A stretch of DNA of 64,000 nt from an uncultured Lachnospiraceae bacterium (GTDB taxonomy: Bacteria; Bacillota; Clostridia; Lachnospirales; Lachnospiraceae): positions 1 to 64,000 of the forward strand of contig CAJOID010000002.1 of the NCBI GenBank assembly GCA_905234595.1, given 5' to 3'. Made by a program: the position numbers and the translations under genes. The notes beneath the pieces were generated by a model that was not told the DNA's origin, made no database searches, and saw nothing but the letters and a program-made list of their open reading frames with translations. This document shows positions 36,918-47,006 of this stretch, in pieces (the stretch's first letter is position 1; each line of letters begins with the position of its first letter).

Positions 36918-37073
36918 TTTTCTCCTCGTTTTCTATATATATTGTTGTGAATCCCTGTTCAGTGTTTCACAGACACGCCCTGAATATGTTTCACGTCAAA
37001 AAAATACAAAATCTAGTATTCTGATTTTTCTGAAAAATCATTATATTGTATCTGCCACTCTGTTCATTCAAAA

Positions 37074-37089
37074 TGTTTCACATGAAACA
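37074..37089. promoter_or_regulatory. parS: parS-like site
   Basis: TGTTTCACATGAAACA, one change from TGTTTCACGTGAAACA; part of an AAAATGTTTCA-CA-TGAAACATTTT palindrome. Confidence 0.85.
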
Positions 37090-37145
37090 TTTTTTTGATT
37101 TTTCATTGTCGTTTTTATTGGAATCTTATGTCGCCCACAAGATAT

Positions 37146-37161
37146 TGTTTCACATGAAACA
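37146..37161. promoter_or_regulatory. parS: parS-like site
   Basis: TGTTTCACATGAAACA; extended ATATTGTTTCA-CA-TGAAACAATAT palindrome. Confidence 0.85.
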
Positions 37162-37298
37162 ATATATACCATCTATTGAGACAGTGAAAATATGCTCCGG
37201 ATTCAAGGCACAAATGCTATTGTACACGATTGGACATCAAAATAAAAGTACAAAAAAATATACAAATGGGTTAAAATGATTTAAAGAAAGGAGAGGCC

Positions 37299-38273
37299 AT
37301 GGCTAAAGGTTCCGGACTGATCAGAAACATTACCATACTGACTGGATTATCCGTAGCAGCTATTCATGTGATCAACAGAATAGAGACTACAACTGCGTGC
37401 ATCTCCGGTTCTGACAGAACCAGAGAAGACAAGACATACAACTGGCGATATGGAATGATCGATTACAAAGTCAAAGGATATGGCTCCCCTCTCCTGATGA
37501 TACATGATCTGTCTATCGGCAGCAGTAAATCCGAATATAAATATATATATGATGATCTGAGCAAAAACAAAAAGGTTTATATACCCGACATGCTCGGATA
37601 CGGATTATCAGATAAACCCGTGATGACATATACCGCATCCGTATATGAAGACCTGATCGCGGACTTCATCAAAAATGTTATCCGGACCAAAACAGATATA
37701 GTTGCAACAGGGACCAGTGCACCCATAGTGATCAAGCTTGCACATGATAATCCGAAACTGATCAGAAATATAATAATGATCAACCCGCTGGGACTGTATG
37801 ATCAGAACCTGATCCCATCAACTCAGACCAAGCTGTTACGCATACTGATCAATATACCTGTGATAGGAACGTTCTTCTATAATATGAAATGCAACCGTTC
37901 ATCTATCGAAGAACTGTTTAATACAGATTATCTCTGCGATCCGGATTCTATGGATAAGAGCAGACTGGAGGAAATAATATCAGAGTATTACAGAGCATCT
38001 CACGAGAGAGGCATATTCTCCAAACATGCTTATGGATGTTATCTGTCTCAGTATATGAACTGCTCTATCCTGAGTGAATTGCAGGAGACAGATCACTCCA
38101 TGCTGATAATCGGTGGCGAAGCCGAACCGGATATAAATGATAATATAGAGAACTATAACTACTACAACAGTGCTATAGAATCAGTAATAATACCGGGTAC
38201 ATCTCATTTGCCTCAGATAGAACGTCCGGAAGAATTGATCAACAATGTTGAGGTATTCTTAAGTAATGAATAA
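37299..38273 (+). CDS. Alpha/beta hydrolase
   Basis: GSPLLMIHDLSIGSSKSEYKYIYDDLSKNKKVYIPDMLGYGLSDKP; GTSHLPQIERPEELINNVEVFL. Confidence 0.85.
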   Translation: MAKGSGLIRNITILTGLSVAAIHVINRIETTTACISGSDRTREDKTYNWRYGMIDYKVKGYGSPLLMIHDLSIGSSKSEYKYIYDDLSKNKKVYIPDMLGYGLSDKPVMTYTASVYEDLIADFIKNVIRTKTDIVATGTSAPIVIKLAHDNPKLIRNIIMINPLGLYDQNLIPSTQTKLLRILINIPVIGTFFYNMKCNRSSIEELFNTDYLCDPDSMDKSRLEEIISEYYRASHERGIFSKHAYGCYLSQYMNCSILSELQETDHSMLIIGGEAEPDINDNIENYNYYNSAIESVIIPGTSHLPQIERPEELINNVEVFLSNE

Positions 38274-39675
38274 CGATACCATTGCTTCTATCTCAACTGC
38301 TCTGTCGGAATCCGGAATCGGTATTATCAGAATAAGCGGACCGGATGCCATAAGTATAGCTGACCGGATATATACAGATAAAAAAGGCACACATAATCTT
38401 AAGTCATACAGATCACATACCATTCACTATGGATTCATAGTAAATGTATTCGGAGAGATCATAGATGAAATAATGATCTCCATCATGAAAGCCCCTAACT
38501 CATATACAAAAGAAGATGTCGTAGAGATCAATTGTCACGGCGGAGTAAGAGTGTGCCGTAACATATTGGATACCGTACTGAGCACCGGGGCACGATTGGC
38601 TGATCCCGGTGAGTTTACGAAGAGAGCTTTTCTGAACGGACGACTGGATCTGACAAGAGCCGAAGCTGTTATGGATATAATCAGAGCTAACTCTGATATA
38701 GCTCTGGATCAGTCTGTAAAACAGTTACGCGGTGATCTGTATTCACTCTTAAATAACATATGTTCTGATATTCTCTATGAGATTGCTCATATCGAAGCAG
38801 TACTCGATGACCCTGACAGTTATGACATAAGTGATTACGGAGATGAACTCTCGGCTAAAATTGATAACATCTCTGAAAACCTGACAACGCTCATCAGATC
38901 CTATGATGAAGGACGTATACTCTCGGAAGGGATCCGGACCAGCATACTGGGCAATCCAAACGCAGGCAAATCATCTCTGATGAATCTCCTCTATGGTGAG
39001 AACAGAGCAATAGTTACGGATATCCCAGGTACGACCAGAGATACGCTTACGGAGACGATCCGTCTGGGAGACGTAACGATCATTCTCACAGACACAGCCG
39101 GGATCAGGGAAACAACGGATAAGATAGAACAGATCGGAGTAAATAAAGCAATCGACTCAGCCAGAGAATCCGATCTGATCATATACGTAACGGATGCATC
39201 ATCAGACAGTGAAACGATAGACGGATCACTTACAGAACTCCTTAAAAATACAAAACTCATCCTGCTTTTAAACAAAAGTGACCTCACACTTACCGATAAC
39301 AGGACAGATCACAGCGAAGAGATGATCAGAGCTTTTGAAGAAAAGGGAATAATACCCGACAGGATCCTGTCAACTTCGATGATCACCCGTGCCGGAATTG
39401 AAGAACTCAAATCCGCAATAAAGGAAATGTTCTACAAGGGAGACTTATCCGGAGATCACCGGATAACGATCACGAACTTAAGACATGTTGAATGTCTGAA
39501 AGAAGCACTGGCATCACTTTATAAAGTAAAAGAATCCATAGCATCCGGAGTATCCGAAGATCTGTACTGCATTGACCTGACCGATGCATACAGATCGCTG
39601 GCTCATATAACCGGGGCCGAAGTAAGCGAAGATATAGTAAACGAGATATTCTCCAGATTTTGTATGGGTAAATAA
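38266..39675 (+). CDS. mnmE: tRNA modification GTPase MnmE
   Basis: [50 protein letters not shown]-terminal FCMGK. Confidence 0.96.
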   Translation: MNNDTIASISTALSESGIGIIRISGPDAISIADRIYTDKKGTHNLKSYRSHTIHYGFIVNVFGEIIDEIMISIMKAPNSYTKEDVVEINCHGGVRVCRNILDTVLSTGARLADPGEFTKRAFLNGRLDLTRAEAVMDIIRANSDIALDQSVKQLRGDLYSLLNNICSDILYEIAHIEAVLDDPDSYDISDYGDELSAKIDNISENLTTLIRSYDEGRILSEGIRTSILGNPNAGKSSLMNLLYGENRAIVTDIPGTTRDTLTETIRLGDVTIILTDTAGIRETTDKIEQIGVNKAIDSARESDLIIYVTDASSDSETIDGSLTELLKNTKLILLLNKSDLTLTDNRTDHSEEMIRAFEEKGIIPDRILSTSMITRAGIEELKSAIKEMFYKGDLSGDHRITITNLRHVECLKEALASLYKVKESIASGVSEDLYCIDLTDAYRSLAHITGAEVSEDIVNEIFSRFCMGK

Positions 39676-39680
39676 CTGAT

Positions 39681-41600
39681 ATGAAAAGCGTATATGCAGA
39701 AAACAGAACCGAATACTATACAGATATATGCGTGATAGGAGCGGGACATGCCGGATGTGAAGCAGCACTTGCATGCGCAAGACTGGGATTCGAGACTGTC
39801 ATATTTACCGTTTCTATCGAATCCATCGCTTTGATGCCATGTAATCCGAACATAGGCGGAACATCCAAAGGACATCTGGTCAGAGAGCTCGATGCACTGG
39901 GTGGTGAGATGGGCCGCAATATAGACAGGACATTCATACAGTCACGCATGCTCAATGCATCCAAGGGTCCTGCCGTTCACTCCCTCAGAGCTCAGGCTGA
40001 TAAATCCGAATATTCCAGATCCATGAGAAAGATCCTGGAGAATACCGACAATCTGTATATCAGACAGGGTGAGATATGTGAGATCCTGACGGAAGAAACA
40101 AAAGATTTAAAGACAAAGTCCGTAACCGGCGTAAAAACATTTAACGGTACAGTGTATCACTGCCGGGCTGTCATACTCGCATCGGGTACTTATCTTAATG
40201 CCAGGTGTCTGTGCGGTGAAGCCATAACCTATACCGGACCGAACGGATTACAGGCTGCCACACATTTAAGTTCATCTCTTACCGATATTGGAGTAAAACT
40301 TCGCAGATTTAAAACGGGAACTCCCGCCAGAATGGATGCCAGAAGTCTCGACTTCTCCAAAATGGAAGAACAGAAAGGTGACGATCCGGTCGTTCCTTTT
40401 TCTTACAGTACAGACCCCGATTCCATACAAAAGGAACAGGTCAGCTGCTATCTGACATACACCAATGAGAAAACTCATGAGATTATACGAGCCAATCTGG
40501 ACAGATCACCGATATATGCCGGCGTTATAGAAGGAACCGGACCCAGATACTGTCCGTCCATAGAAGACAAGGTCGTCAAATTCGCGGATAAAGACAGACA
40601 TCAGATATTCATAGAACCGGAAGGTCTCTATACAAACGAGATGTACTTAAGCGGCATGTCATCATCCCTTCCCGAAGACGTGCAGATACAGATGTACCGT
40701 ACACTTCCGGGTCTGGAGAACTGTCATATGGTAAGAAATGCATATGCGATAGAATACGACTGTCTGTGCCCGGGCCAGCTTAAACTGTCTCTGGAGTTAA
40801 GAGAGGTATCCGGACTTTTCTGCGCGGGCCAGTTCAACGGAAGCTCGGGATATGAAGAAGCGGCTGCTCAGGGACTGATCGCAGGTATCAATGCCTCACT
40901 TAAACTTAAAGGCCGTGAGCCGGTCATCCTCGACAGATCCCAGGCATATATAGGAGTTCTAATCGACGATCTGGTAACCAAGGAAAACAATGAACCATAC
41001 CGTATGATGACTTCCAGAGCAGAGTACCGTCTGATACTCAGGCAGGATAATGCGGATCTGAGACTGCGCGGTATAGGATATGAGGTCGGACTGGTCTCAA
41101 AAGAAGACTATGAAAAGACTCTGAAGAAAGCATCACAGATCCGTGATGAAATAGAAAGACTCTCTTCCCTGAGCATAGGGGGAAAAGCATCTGTACAGGA
41201 ATATCTGGAGAAATACGGATCGGCACCGCTTAAAACCGCTTTCACTCTGGCCGAGCTGATGTGCAGACCCGAACTTGACTATGAAAAACTGGCAGAACTT
41301 GATCCCGACCGTCCTGATCTTCCGAAGGATGTCATTGAACAGGTTGAGACAGAGATAAAATACCGGGGATATATAGACAGACAGAACAGCCAGATCGAAG
41401 ATTTCAGAAAGAATGAAAAGAAAAAGATACCTTACGATATAGATTATGATGATGTAGAGAGTCTCAGGATCGAGGCCAGACAGAAACTCAAAACTTTCCG
41501 TCCGGATAATATAGGACAGGCATCCAGAATATCGGGAGTGTCTCCTTCGGATATCGCTGTTTTACTCGTATATCTTAAGAAACTCAATGATGGCAAATAA
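39681..41600 (+). CDS. mnmG: tRNA uridine-5-carboxymethylaminomethyl synthesis enzyme MnmG
   Basis: [72 protein letters not shown]. Confidence 0.97.
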   Translation: MKSVYAENRTEYYTDICVIGAGHAGCEAALACARLGFETVIFTVSIESIALMPCNPNIGGTSKGHLVRELDALGGEMGRNIDRTFIQSRMLNASKGPAVHSLRAQADKSEYSRSMRKILENTDNLYIRQGEICEILTEETKDLKTKSVTGVKTFNGTVYHCRAVILASGTYLNARCLCGEAITYTGPNGLQAATHLSSSLTDIGVKLRRFKTGTPARMDARSLDFSKMEEQKGDDPVVPFSYSTDPDSIQKEQVSCYLTYTNEKTHEIIRANLDRSPIYAGVIEGTGPRYCPSIEDKVVKFADKDRHQIFIEPEGLYTNEMYLSGMSSSLPEDVQIQMYRTLPGLENCHMVRNAYAIEYDCLCPGQLKLSLELREVSGLFCAGQFNGSSGYEEAAAQGLIAGINASLKLKGREPVILDRSQAYIGVLIDDLVTKENNEPYRMMTSRAEYRLILRQDNADLRLRGIGYEVGLVSKEDYEKTLKKASQIRDEIERLSSLSIGGKASVQEYLEKYGSAPLKTAFTLAELMCRPELDYEKLAELDPDRPDLPKDVIEQVETEIKYRGYIDRQNSQIEDFRKNEKKKIPYDIDYDDVESLRIEARQKLKTFRPDNIGQASRISGVSPSDIAVLLVYLKKLNDGK

Positions 41601-42324
41601 GACTGAACTGCTTACGGATCTGCTGATCCAATTAAATATCAAACTGACTGATGAACAGATATCACGCTTCATGAGGTATTATGAGATGCTCATAGATACC
41701 AATAAAGTCATGAACCTGACTGCCATCACGGATTATACCGAAGTCTGCATAAAGCACTTTGCGGATTCTCTGTCTTTGATCAATTCGTATGATATTCCGC
41801 AGGCAGGTGATATACATATCCTGGATATCGGAACCGGTGCAGGATTTCCGGGAATACCGCTCAAGATCGCATACCCGGAGATCAATATCACTTTACTTGA
41901 CTCTCTCTCCAAAAGGGTCAGATTTCTGGACAAAGTGATAGATGAACTGGGACTGAATGACCGTGGCCTTATCACTACCGCGGATATGCGTGCCGAAGAC
42001 TATGTAAAAGAACCCGGCAAACGTGAATCCTATGATCTTGTGGTATCCAGAGCCGTGGCAAACTTAAGGGTTCTGTCCGAATATGCCCTGCCCTATGTTA
42101 AAACAGACGGATCATTCATATCATATAAAGGTGATAACGCAAAAGAAGAACTGGCTGAATCCGAAAATGCGATAAACATACTCGGGGGAGAGGTCTGTGA
42201 TGTTAATGAATTCACGCTTCCCGGATCTGACATTACCAGAACACTCATAAATATAAAAAAGACCCGCCCCACACCGGATAAATATCCCCGTAAGGCAGGT
42301 CTTCCGAATAAAAAACCTCTTTAA
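41587..42324 (+). CDS. rsmG: 16S rRNA (guanine527-N7)-methyltransferase
   Basis: [74 protein letters not shown]. Confidence 0.95.
   Translation: MMANKTELLTDLLIQLNIKLTDEQISRFMRYYEMLIDTNKVMNLTAITDYTEVCIKHFADSLSLINSYDIPQAGDIHILDIGTGAGFPGIPLKIAYPEINITLLDSLSKRVRFLDKVIDELGLNDRGLITTADMRAEDYVKEPGKRESYDLVVSRAVANLRVLSEYALPYVKTDGSFISYKGDNAKEELAESENAINILGGEVCDVNEFTLPGSDITRTLINIKKTRPTPDKYPRKAGLPNKKPL
42252..42303 (-). terminator. Intrinsic terminator for the jag transcript, inside the 3' end of rsmG
   Basis: Minus strand AAGACCTGCC...(inner GGATA-TT-TATCC)...GGCGGGTCTTTTTT, 10 paired positions followed by a T run. Confidence 0.65.
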
Positions 42325-42338
42325 CAGATCAGTTCAGA

Positions 42339-43025
42339 TCAATATTTACGTCCTCTGGAACCATATCCTCTGCCTGATCTGCTGTCGCTGTAGTATTCAC
42401 CTTTCTTGGGAGTGATCACTACATATCTGTAAGGTTCTTCACCTTCTGAATGAGTCTCAACATACTTATCATCCTGAAGTATGGAGTGGATCACCCTTCT
42501 TTCATAAGGATTCATGGGTTCAAGTGATACGGTACGACGTGATCTCTTAACCTTGAATGCCATATTCTTGGCCAGATTCTCAAGTGTCTGCTTACGACGC
42601 TCACGATAATTCTCGGTATCAACCTTGACTCTAATATAATCGTCTTCACCCTTGTTTACTACAAGTGATACGAGATACTGGAGAGAATCAAGCGTCTGAC
42701 CTCTCTTACCGATCAGCACTCCCATCTCATCGCCGGATAATTCTATGGACAGTTCCTTCTCTACATCATCATATACTGCTTCTGTATCCACAGCCATCTG
42801 CATGGAAGCGAATATATCGTTAAGGAAGCTCTTAGCCTTGCTCACTACATCGGAATCCTTAACTCTGGCGCGGATCACTGCCTGCTTGGCACCTATTCCG
42901 AGAAAACCGGAAGCACCTTCTTCTACTACATGATACTCAACTTTATCACTGGTAGCACAGAACTGCTCACATGCTGCAGTGAGAGCTTCTTCTATGGTTT
43001 TACCTGTAAATTCTGTATATTCCAT
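42339..43025 (-). CDS. jag: RNA-binding protein KhpB/Jag
   Basis: Jag N-domain, KH (GKRGQTLDSLQYLVSLVVNK), R3H (NPYERRVIHSILQDD). ATG at 43025 after SD GGAGG. Confidence 0.93.
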   Translation of the reverse strand: MEYTEFTGKTIEEALTAACEQFCATSDKVEYHVVEEGASGFLGIGAKQAVIRARVKDSDVVSKAKSFLNDIFASMQMAVDTEAVYDDVEKELSIELSGDEMGVLIGKRGQTLDSLQYLVSLVVNKGEDDYIRVKVDTENYRERRKQTLENLAKNMAFKVKRSRRTVSLEPMNPYERRVIHSILQDDKYVETHSEGEEPYRYVVITPKKGEYYSDSRSGRGYGSRGRKY

Positions 43026-43042
43026 TTCGTTAACTCCTCCGA

Positions 43043-44395
43043 TCACTTATTGTTTCTTTCGTTATATTCTTTAACCATATTGGCCTTTGCAGCCAGACTG
43101 CCGGGAGCCGGCTTGAAACCTGAGCCGGCAGATGAACTGTCTGATGAAGTATCAGTTGAAGCATTTGAACCGATATTGGCTCTGTCACTTAAGCTTCTGG
43201 TATTCATAGCTGCATACTGCTGCATCTTCTGAGCCGTCACACCTGCTTTTTCGATCTTCTTCTTGGCCTTGGCTTCGTTCTTCTTGATGATCTCATCAAT
43301 ATCCATCTTATCTATATGCTTATTGATAAAGATCTGCTGAATGGTACGTATGACCGCACCTGCGATCCAGTAGATACCCATACCGGAAGGAAGAGTGAAG
43401 CAGAAGAATGCCGACATAAGAGGCATCATCATGTTCATGGTCTTCATGGACTGCTGCATGGCAGCTCCGGTATCACCTGAAGCGGCGTTGGAATTATTGT
43501 TGTTATCACCGGCCTGTGGCATGAGCTTAACATTCAGCCACTGGGTAAGAGCAGCCAGAAGAGGAATGAGTATGGCACCAAAACAAAGGCCGAATCTGTG
43601 ACCGGTCCATCCCTCGGTAAACAGATACTGAGGTGAATTTGCAATATTAATACCGAGGAAATAGTTATAGGTGTCGATCAGACCCTTGCTGATCATATTA
43701 CCCGCAGAATTGAATGTACTTAAGATATTCTGTGCATTGTACTGAAGATCGGCCAGTCCGTAATGATCTGAAAGGACCAGCATATCTGCAGTTGATACTT
43801 TATTAAGTACATCAATGATACCGTTGGTCAGATTACCTTCCAGTTCAAGATTTTTGGAATACTGAGAAACTGCACTTGCTACACTCTTCAGATCATCGGC
43901 TGAAGCATTCAGTATAAAACTACCCTGATCCTGACTGACTATTTTTTCAGCCAAAACTCTGAATGTATCACCGACCTGTGTAACATATGCGGGAATTGAA
44001 TAGATAACCCTGTAAAGAGCAAACAGGATGGGCATCTGTATTAATAACTGAACACAGCTGCCCGAAGGAGACACACCATACTTAGCATATACAGCCTTGG
44101 TCTCCTGCTGCATAGCCATGGAAGACTCGGTATCCCTTTTATCTTTATACTTTGCCTGGATTGCCTGGATCTCCGGATTCATCTTAGCGGAAAGCTTGGA
44201 GAATTTCTGCTGCTTTACGGTAAGAGGAGTAAGCAGAGCATATATCACTATGGTAAATATAATGATAGCCAGACCGATATTGGGCAGACCGATCTTATCA
44301 AGTAAAATAAAGATCCAATTCATCAAATATCCAAGGATCCTGGCTATAGGTCCGAGGATAGTTCCTGAATATGGAGTAAGTAAGATTCCTGACAA
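43043..44395 (-). CDS. yidC: Membrane protein insertase YidC/OxaA
   Basis: MNWIFILLDKIGLPNIGLAIIIFTIVIYALLTPLTVKQQKFSKLSAKMNPEIQAIQAKYKDKRD. ORF runs to 44413; a TTG at 44395 sits correctly after SD GGAGGT. Confidence 0.93.
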   Translation of the reverse strand: MSGILLTPYSGTILGPIARILGYLMNWIFILLDKIGLPNIGLAIIIFTIVIYALLTPLTVKQQKFSKLSAKMNPEIQAIQAKYKDKRDTESSMAMQQETKAVYAKYGVSPSGSCVQLLIQMPILFALYRVIYSIPAYVTQVGDTFRVLAEKIVSQDQGSFILNASADDLKSVASAVSQYSKNLELEGNLTNGIIDVLNKVSTADMLVLSDHYGLADLQYNAQNILSTFNSAGNMISKGLIDTYNYFLGINIANSPQYLFTEGWTGHRFGLCFGAILIPLLAALTQWLNVKLMPQAGDNNNNSNAASGDTGAAMQQSMKTMNMMMPLMSAFFCFTLPSGMGIYWIAGAVIRTIQQIFINKHIDKMDIDEIIKKNEAKAKKKIEKAGVTAQKMQQYAAMNTRSLSDRANIGSNASTDTSSDSSSAGSGFKPAPGSLAAKANMVKEYNERNNK

Positions 44396-44424
44396 ATCAA
44401 TACCTCCGATCAATCATGGATAGA

Positions 44425-44637
44425 TCACGGAACCGGATCATATCCTCCTTTTGAAAAAGGATTACATCTCAAAATCCTCCACATTGCGAGGGCACTGCCT
44501 TTGACTGCTCCATATTTTTCAACAGCTTCAAGTCCGTATTCCGAACATGTGGGATAATACGGACATTTGGTCCTCTTAAGCGGAGAAAGATATTTTCTGT
44601 AAAACTTTATCATCTGAATAATAAATCTTTTCATCAT
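44425..44637 (-). CDS. yidD: Membrane protein insertion efficiency factor YidD
   Basis: IKFYRKYLSPLKRTKCPYYPTCSEYGLEAVEKYGAVKG...RCNPFSKGGYDPVP. Confidence 0.96.
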   Translation of the reverse strand: MMKRFIIQMIKFYRKYLSPLKRTKCPYYPTCSEYGLEAVEKYGAVKGSALAMWRILRCNPFSKGGYDPVP

Positions 44638-44641
44638 TTAA

Positions 44642-44977
44642 TCACCCGGATACATGATGAATCTTAGCCAGATGCATCAGGGAGTCCTCTATGGTGTGAT
44701 AATCACAATCCGATGCTCCCCTGCGCACAACCACTGCTATGTCCAAACCACTATTGAACATATCCTCATGCAGCCTGTAAGCCTCTCTGATCAACCGGCA
44801 TAAACGGTGGCGCACTACGCTGTTACCGACTTTTTTGCTGACAGAGATTCCCAATCTGTTTGATTCCGTATGGTTATCCAGGACATACATTACTAAATAC
44901 TTGTCGGCATGGGACCTGCCATTTTTGTATACGGATCCGAACTGGTATGAGTTTTTAAGAGATTCTGTTTTCTTCAA
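44642..44977 (-). CDS. rnpA: Ribonuclease P protein component
   Basis: MKKTESLKNSYQFGSVYKNGRSHADKYLVMYV, GISVSKKVGNSVVRHRLCRLIREAYR. Confidence 0.96.
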   Translation of the reverse strand: MKKTESLKNSYQFGSVYKNGRSHADKYLVMYVLDNHTESNRLGISVSKKVGNSVVRHRLCRLIREAYRLHEDMFNSGLDIAVVVRRGASDCDYHTIEDSLMHLAKIHHVSG

Positions 44978-45034
44978 TATATTTAGCGATAAAAAAAGGC
45001 CACATACATATGCGGCCTAAAAGCTTCGCTGATG

Positions 45035-45169
45035 TTAGACTGTTAATTTATGTCTTCCCTTAGCTCTTCTTGAAGCCAGGACCTTACGTCCGCCTGCAGA
45101 ACTCATTCTGGATCTGAATCCATGAACTTTGCTGCGCTGACGCTTCTTGGGCTGAAATGTCATCTTCAT
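45035..45169 (-). CDS. rpmH: 50S ribosomal protein L34
   Basis: Not in ORF track. Minus-strand translation [44 protein letters not shown] (44 aa). Confidence 0.97.
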   Translation of the reverse strand: MKMTFQPKKRQRSKVHGFRSRMSSAGGRKVLASRRAKGRHKLTV

Positions 45170-45473
45170 AAGTAATCCACCTCCTTTACATATTGTCCAA
45201 AGGATAACAAACCGATTATATATAAAGGATTTCGCTAAGTCAACTGATAAATCCCAATAAATATATCCCCATTATGTGGATAACATGGTGGATAAGTTGT
45301 AGATATATTGTTAATTCTTTGTCTATATTTATAAAAAAAGCTGATTTCATGGGATTTTTACATGGTGAACATCTTTATCCACAAAAGTTATCCACATATT
45401 GTGAGTATCACTTCATTGAAAAATAAACATCATTAAGGTAAGATAGGTTTCAAAGCGTTTTGAGGTAACGGAT
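45170..45473. other. oriC: Putative oriC (rpmH-dnaA intergenic)
   Basis: DnaA boxes: TTATCCACA on minus at 45275-45283; TTATCCACC on minus at 45287-45295; TTATCCACA on plus at 45375-45383 and 45388-45396. AT-rich core lies between them. Confidence 0.9.
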
Positions 45474-46829
45474 ATGGATAATATTAAAAACAGCTGGGAT
45501 CAGATCAAGGAAAAAATAGCAGATGAATACGGACTTTCAGACGTTTCATACTCTACATGGATAGAGCCTCTTAAGATAGGTCCGGTGACCGAGGACAGTG
45601 TGACCATACTGATCCCTTCCGACCAGTCTCATGCTCTAAACTATATTTCCAGTAAATATAAGGATTTCTTTCAGGTTACCATCTCAGAGATGTTTGAAAG
45701 AAAATATGAGATAAGTTTCCGTCTTGAAAAAGATTCCGATATCACTAATGTGATGAGAACAAGCCAGGAATCCGTCTATAACCTGAATTACGAAACCGCT
45801 AATCTGAATCCTAAGTATAAATTCAATTCATTCGTCGTGGGTGGTAGCAATAAACTGGCACATTCAGCATGTCTGGCAGTAGCTGAATCACCCGGACAGA
45901 TATATAATCCTCTGTTTCTATACGGAGGTGCCGGACTTGGAAAGACCCATCTGATGCATTCGATCGGACATTTCATACTTGAGAACAATCCCAATGCAAA
46001 GATCCTCTATGTTACTTCAGAGCAGTTTACGAATGAAGTCATAGATTCAATAAGGAGCGGTAATCCCGCTTCTACCAAGAAATTAAGGGATAAATACAGA
46101 TATGTGGATGTTCTTATCATAGATGATATCCAGTTTATAATAGGAAAAGAGCAGACTCAGGAAGAGTTTTTCAATACATTTAATACACTTCATCAAAACG
46201 GAAAACAGATAATCCTGTCATCGGATAAACCGCCAAAAGAGATGGAAACTCTGGATGAAAGGTTCAGATCAAGATTCGGAATGGGTCTGATCGCCGATAT
46301 CCAGCCGCCCGACTATGAGACCAGAATGGCTATCCTGGCTGAAAAAGCCAAATCCATAGGCAAAGATATAGATGAAGAAGTATTCAATTATATAGCCACT
46401 AATATCAAATCAAACATAAGAGAGCTTGAAGGAGCATTTAATAAGATAGTCGCTTATTCAAAGCTTAATAATGTGGATATAAATATGAATAACGCCGAAG
46501 AAGCGTTAAAGGATATCATCTATCCCGATAAACCCAAAGAGATCACTCCTTCCTATATATTAAAGGAAGTATGTGATGAATATAACGTTCTGATAGAAGA
46601 TGTAGCCGGTAAGAAGAGAGATGCAAAGTTCGTTGAACCGAGATTCATAGTAATGTATCTGTGCAGGGAACTGACCGATGCTTCTTTTAAAGAGATCGCC
46701 AAGATCCTGGGTAAAAAAGATCATACAACCGTAATGCACGGAGTAAAGGATATAGAAGAAAGGATAAAATCCGAAGAAGAATTATCAACAAGGGTAAAAG
46801 CCATAAAATCAAGAATAACCGAAAGTTAA
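45474..46829 (+). CDS. dnaA: Chromosomal replication initiator DnaA
   Basis: NPLFLYGGAGLGKTHLMHSIGHFI, VLIIDDIQFIIGKEQTQEEFFNTFN, C-terminal KILGKKDHTTVMHGVKDIE. Confidence 0.98.
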   Translation: MDNIKNSWDQIKEKIADEYGLSDVSYSTWIEPLKIGPVTEDSVTILIPSDQSHALNYISSKYKDFFQVTISEMFERKYEISFRLEKDSDITNVMRTSQESVYNLNYETANLNPKYKFNSFVVGGSNKLAHSACLAVAESPGQIYNPLFLYGGAGLGKTHLMHSIGHFILENNPNAKILYVTSEQFTNEVIDSIRSGNPASTKKLRDKYRYVDVLIIDDIQFIIGKEQTQEEFFNTFNTLHQNGKQIILSSDKPPKEMETLDERFRSRFGMGLIADIQPPDYETRMAILAEKAKSIGKDIDEEVFNYIATNIKSNIRELEGAFNKIVAYSKLNNVDINMNNAEEALKDIIYPDKPKEITPSYILKEVCDEYNVLIEDVAGKKRDAKFVEPRFIVMYLCRELTDASFKEIAKILGKKDHTTVMHGVKDIEERIKSEEELSTRVKAIKSRITES

Positions 46830-47006
46830 GTGAATATAATCGGATAATCACATACTTATACTACACATTATCAACAACTAAAAGTTTTATTTTTCGTTGA
46901 TATTTAGTATAATATTAAAGGTTATACACATTTAAACATGCTCTAATAATACTATTACTTTTATTAATCTAAACAAAAAAAGAAAAAGAATCAGAAAGGC
47001 TCATTC

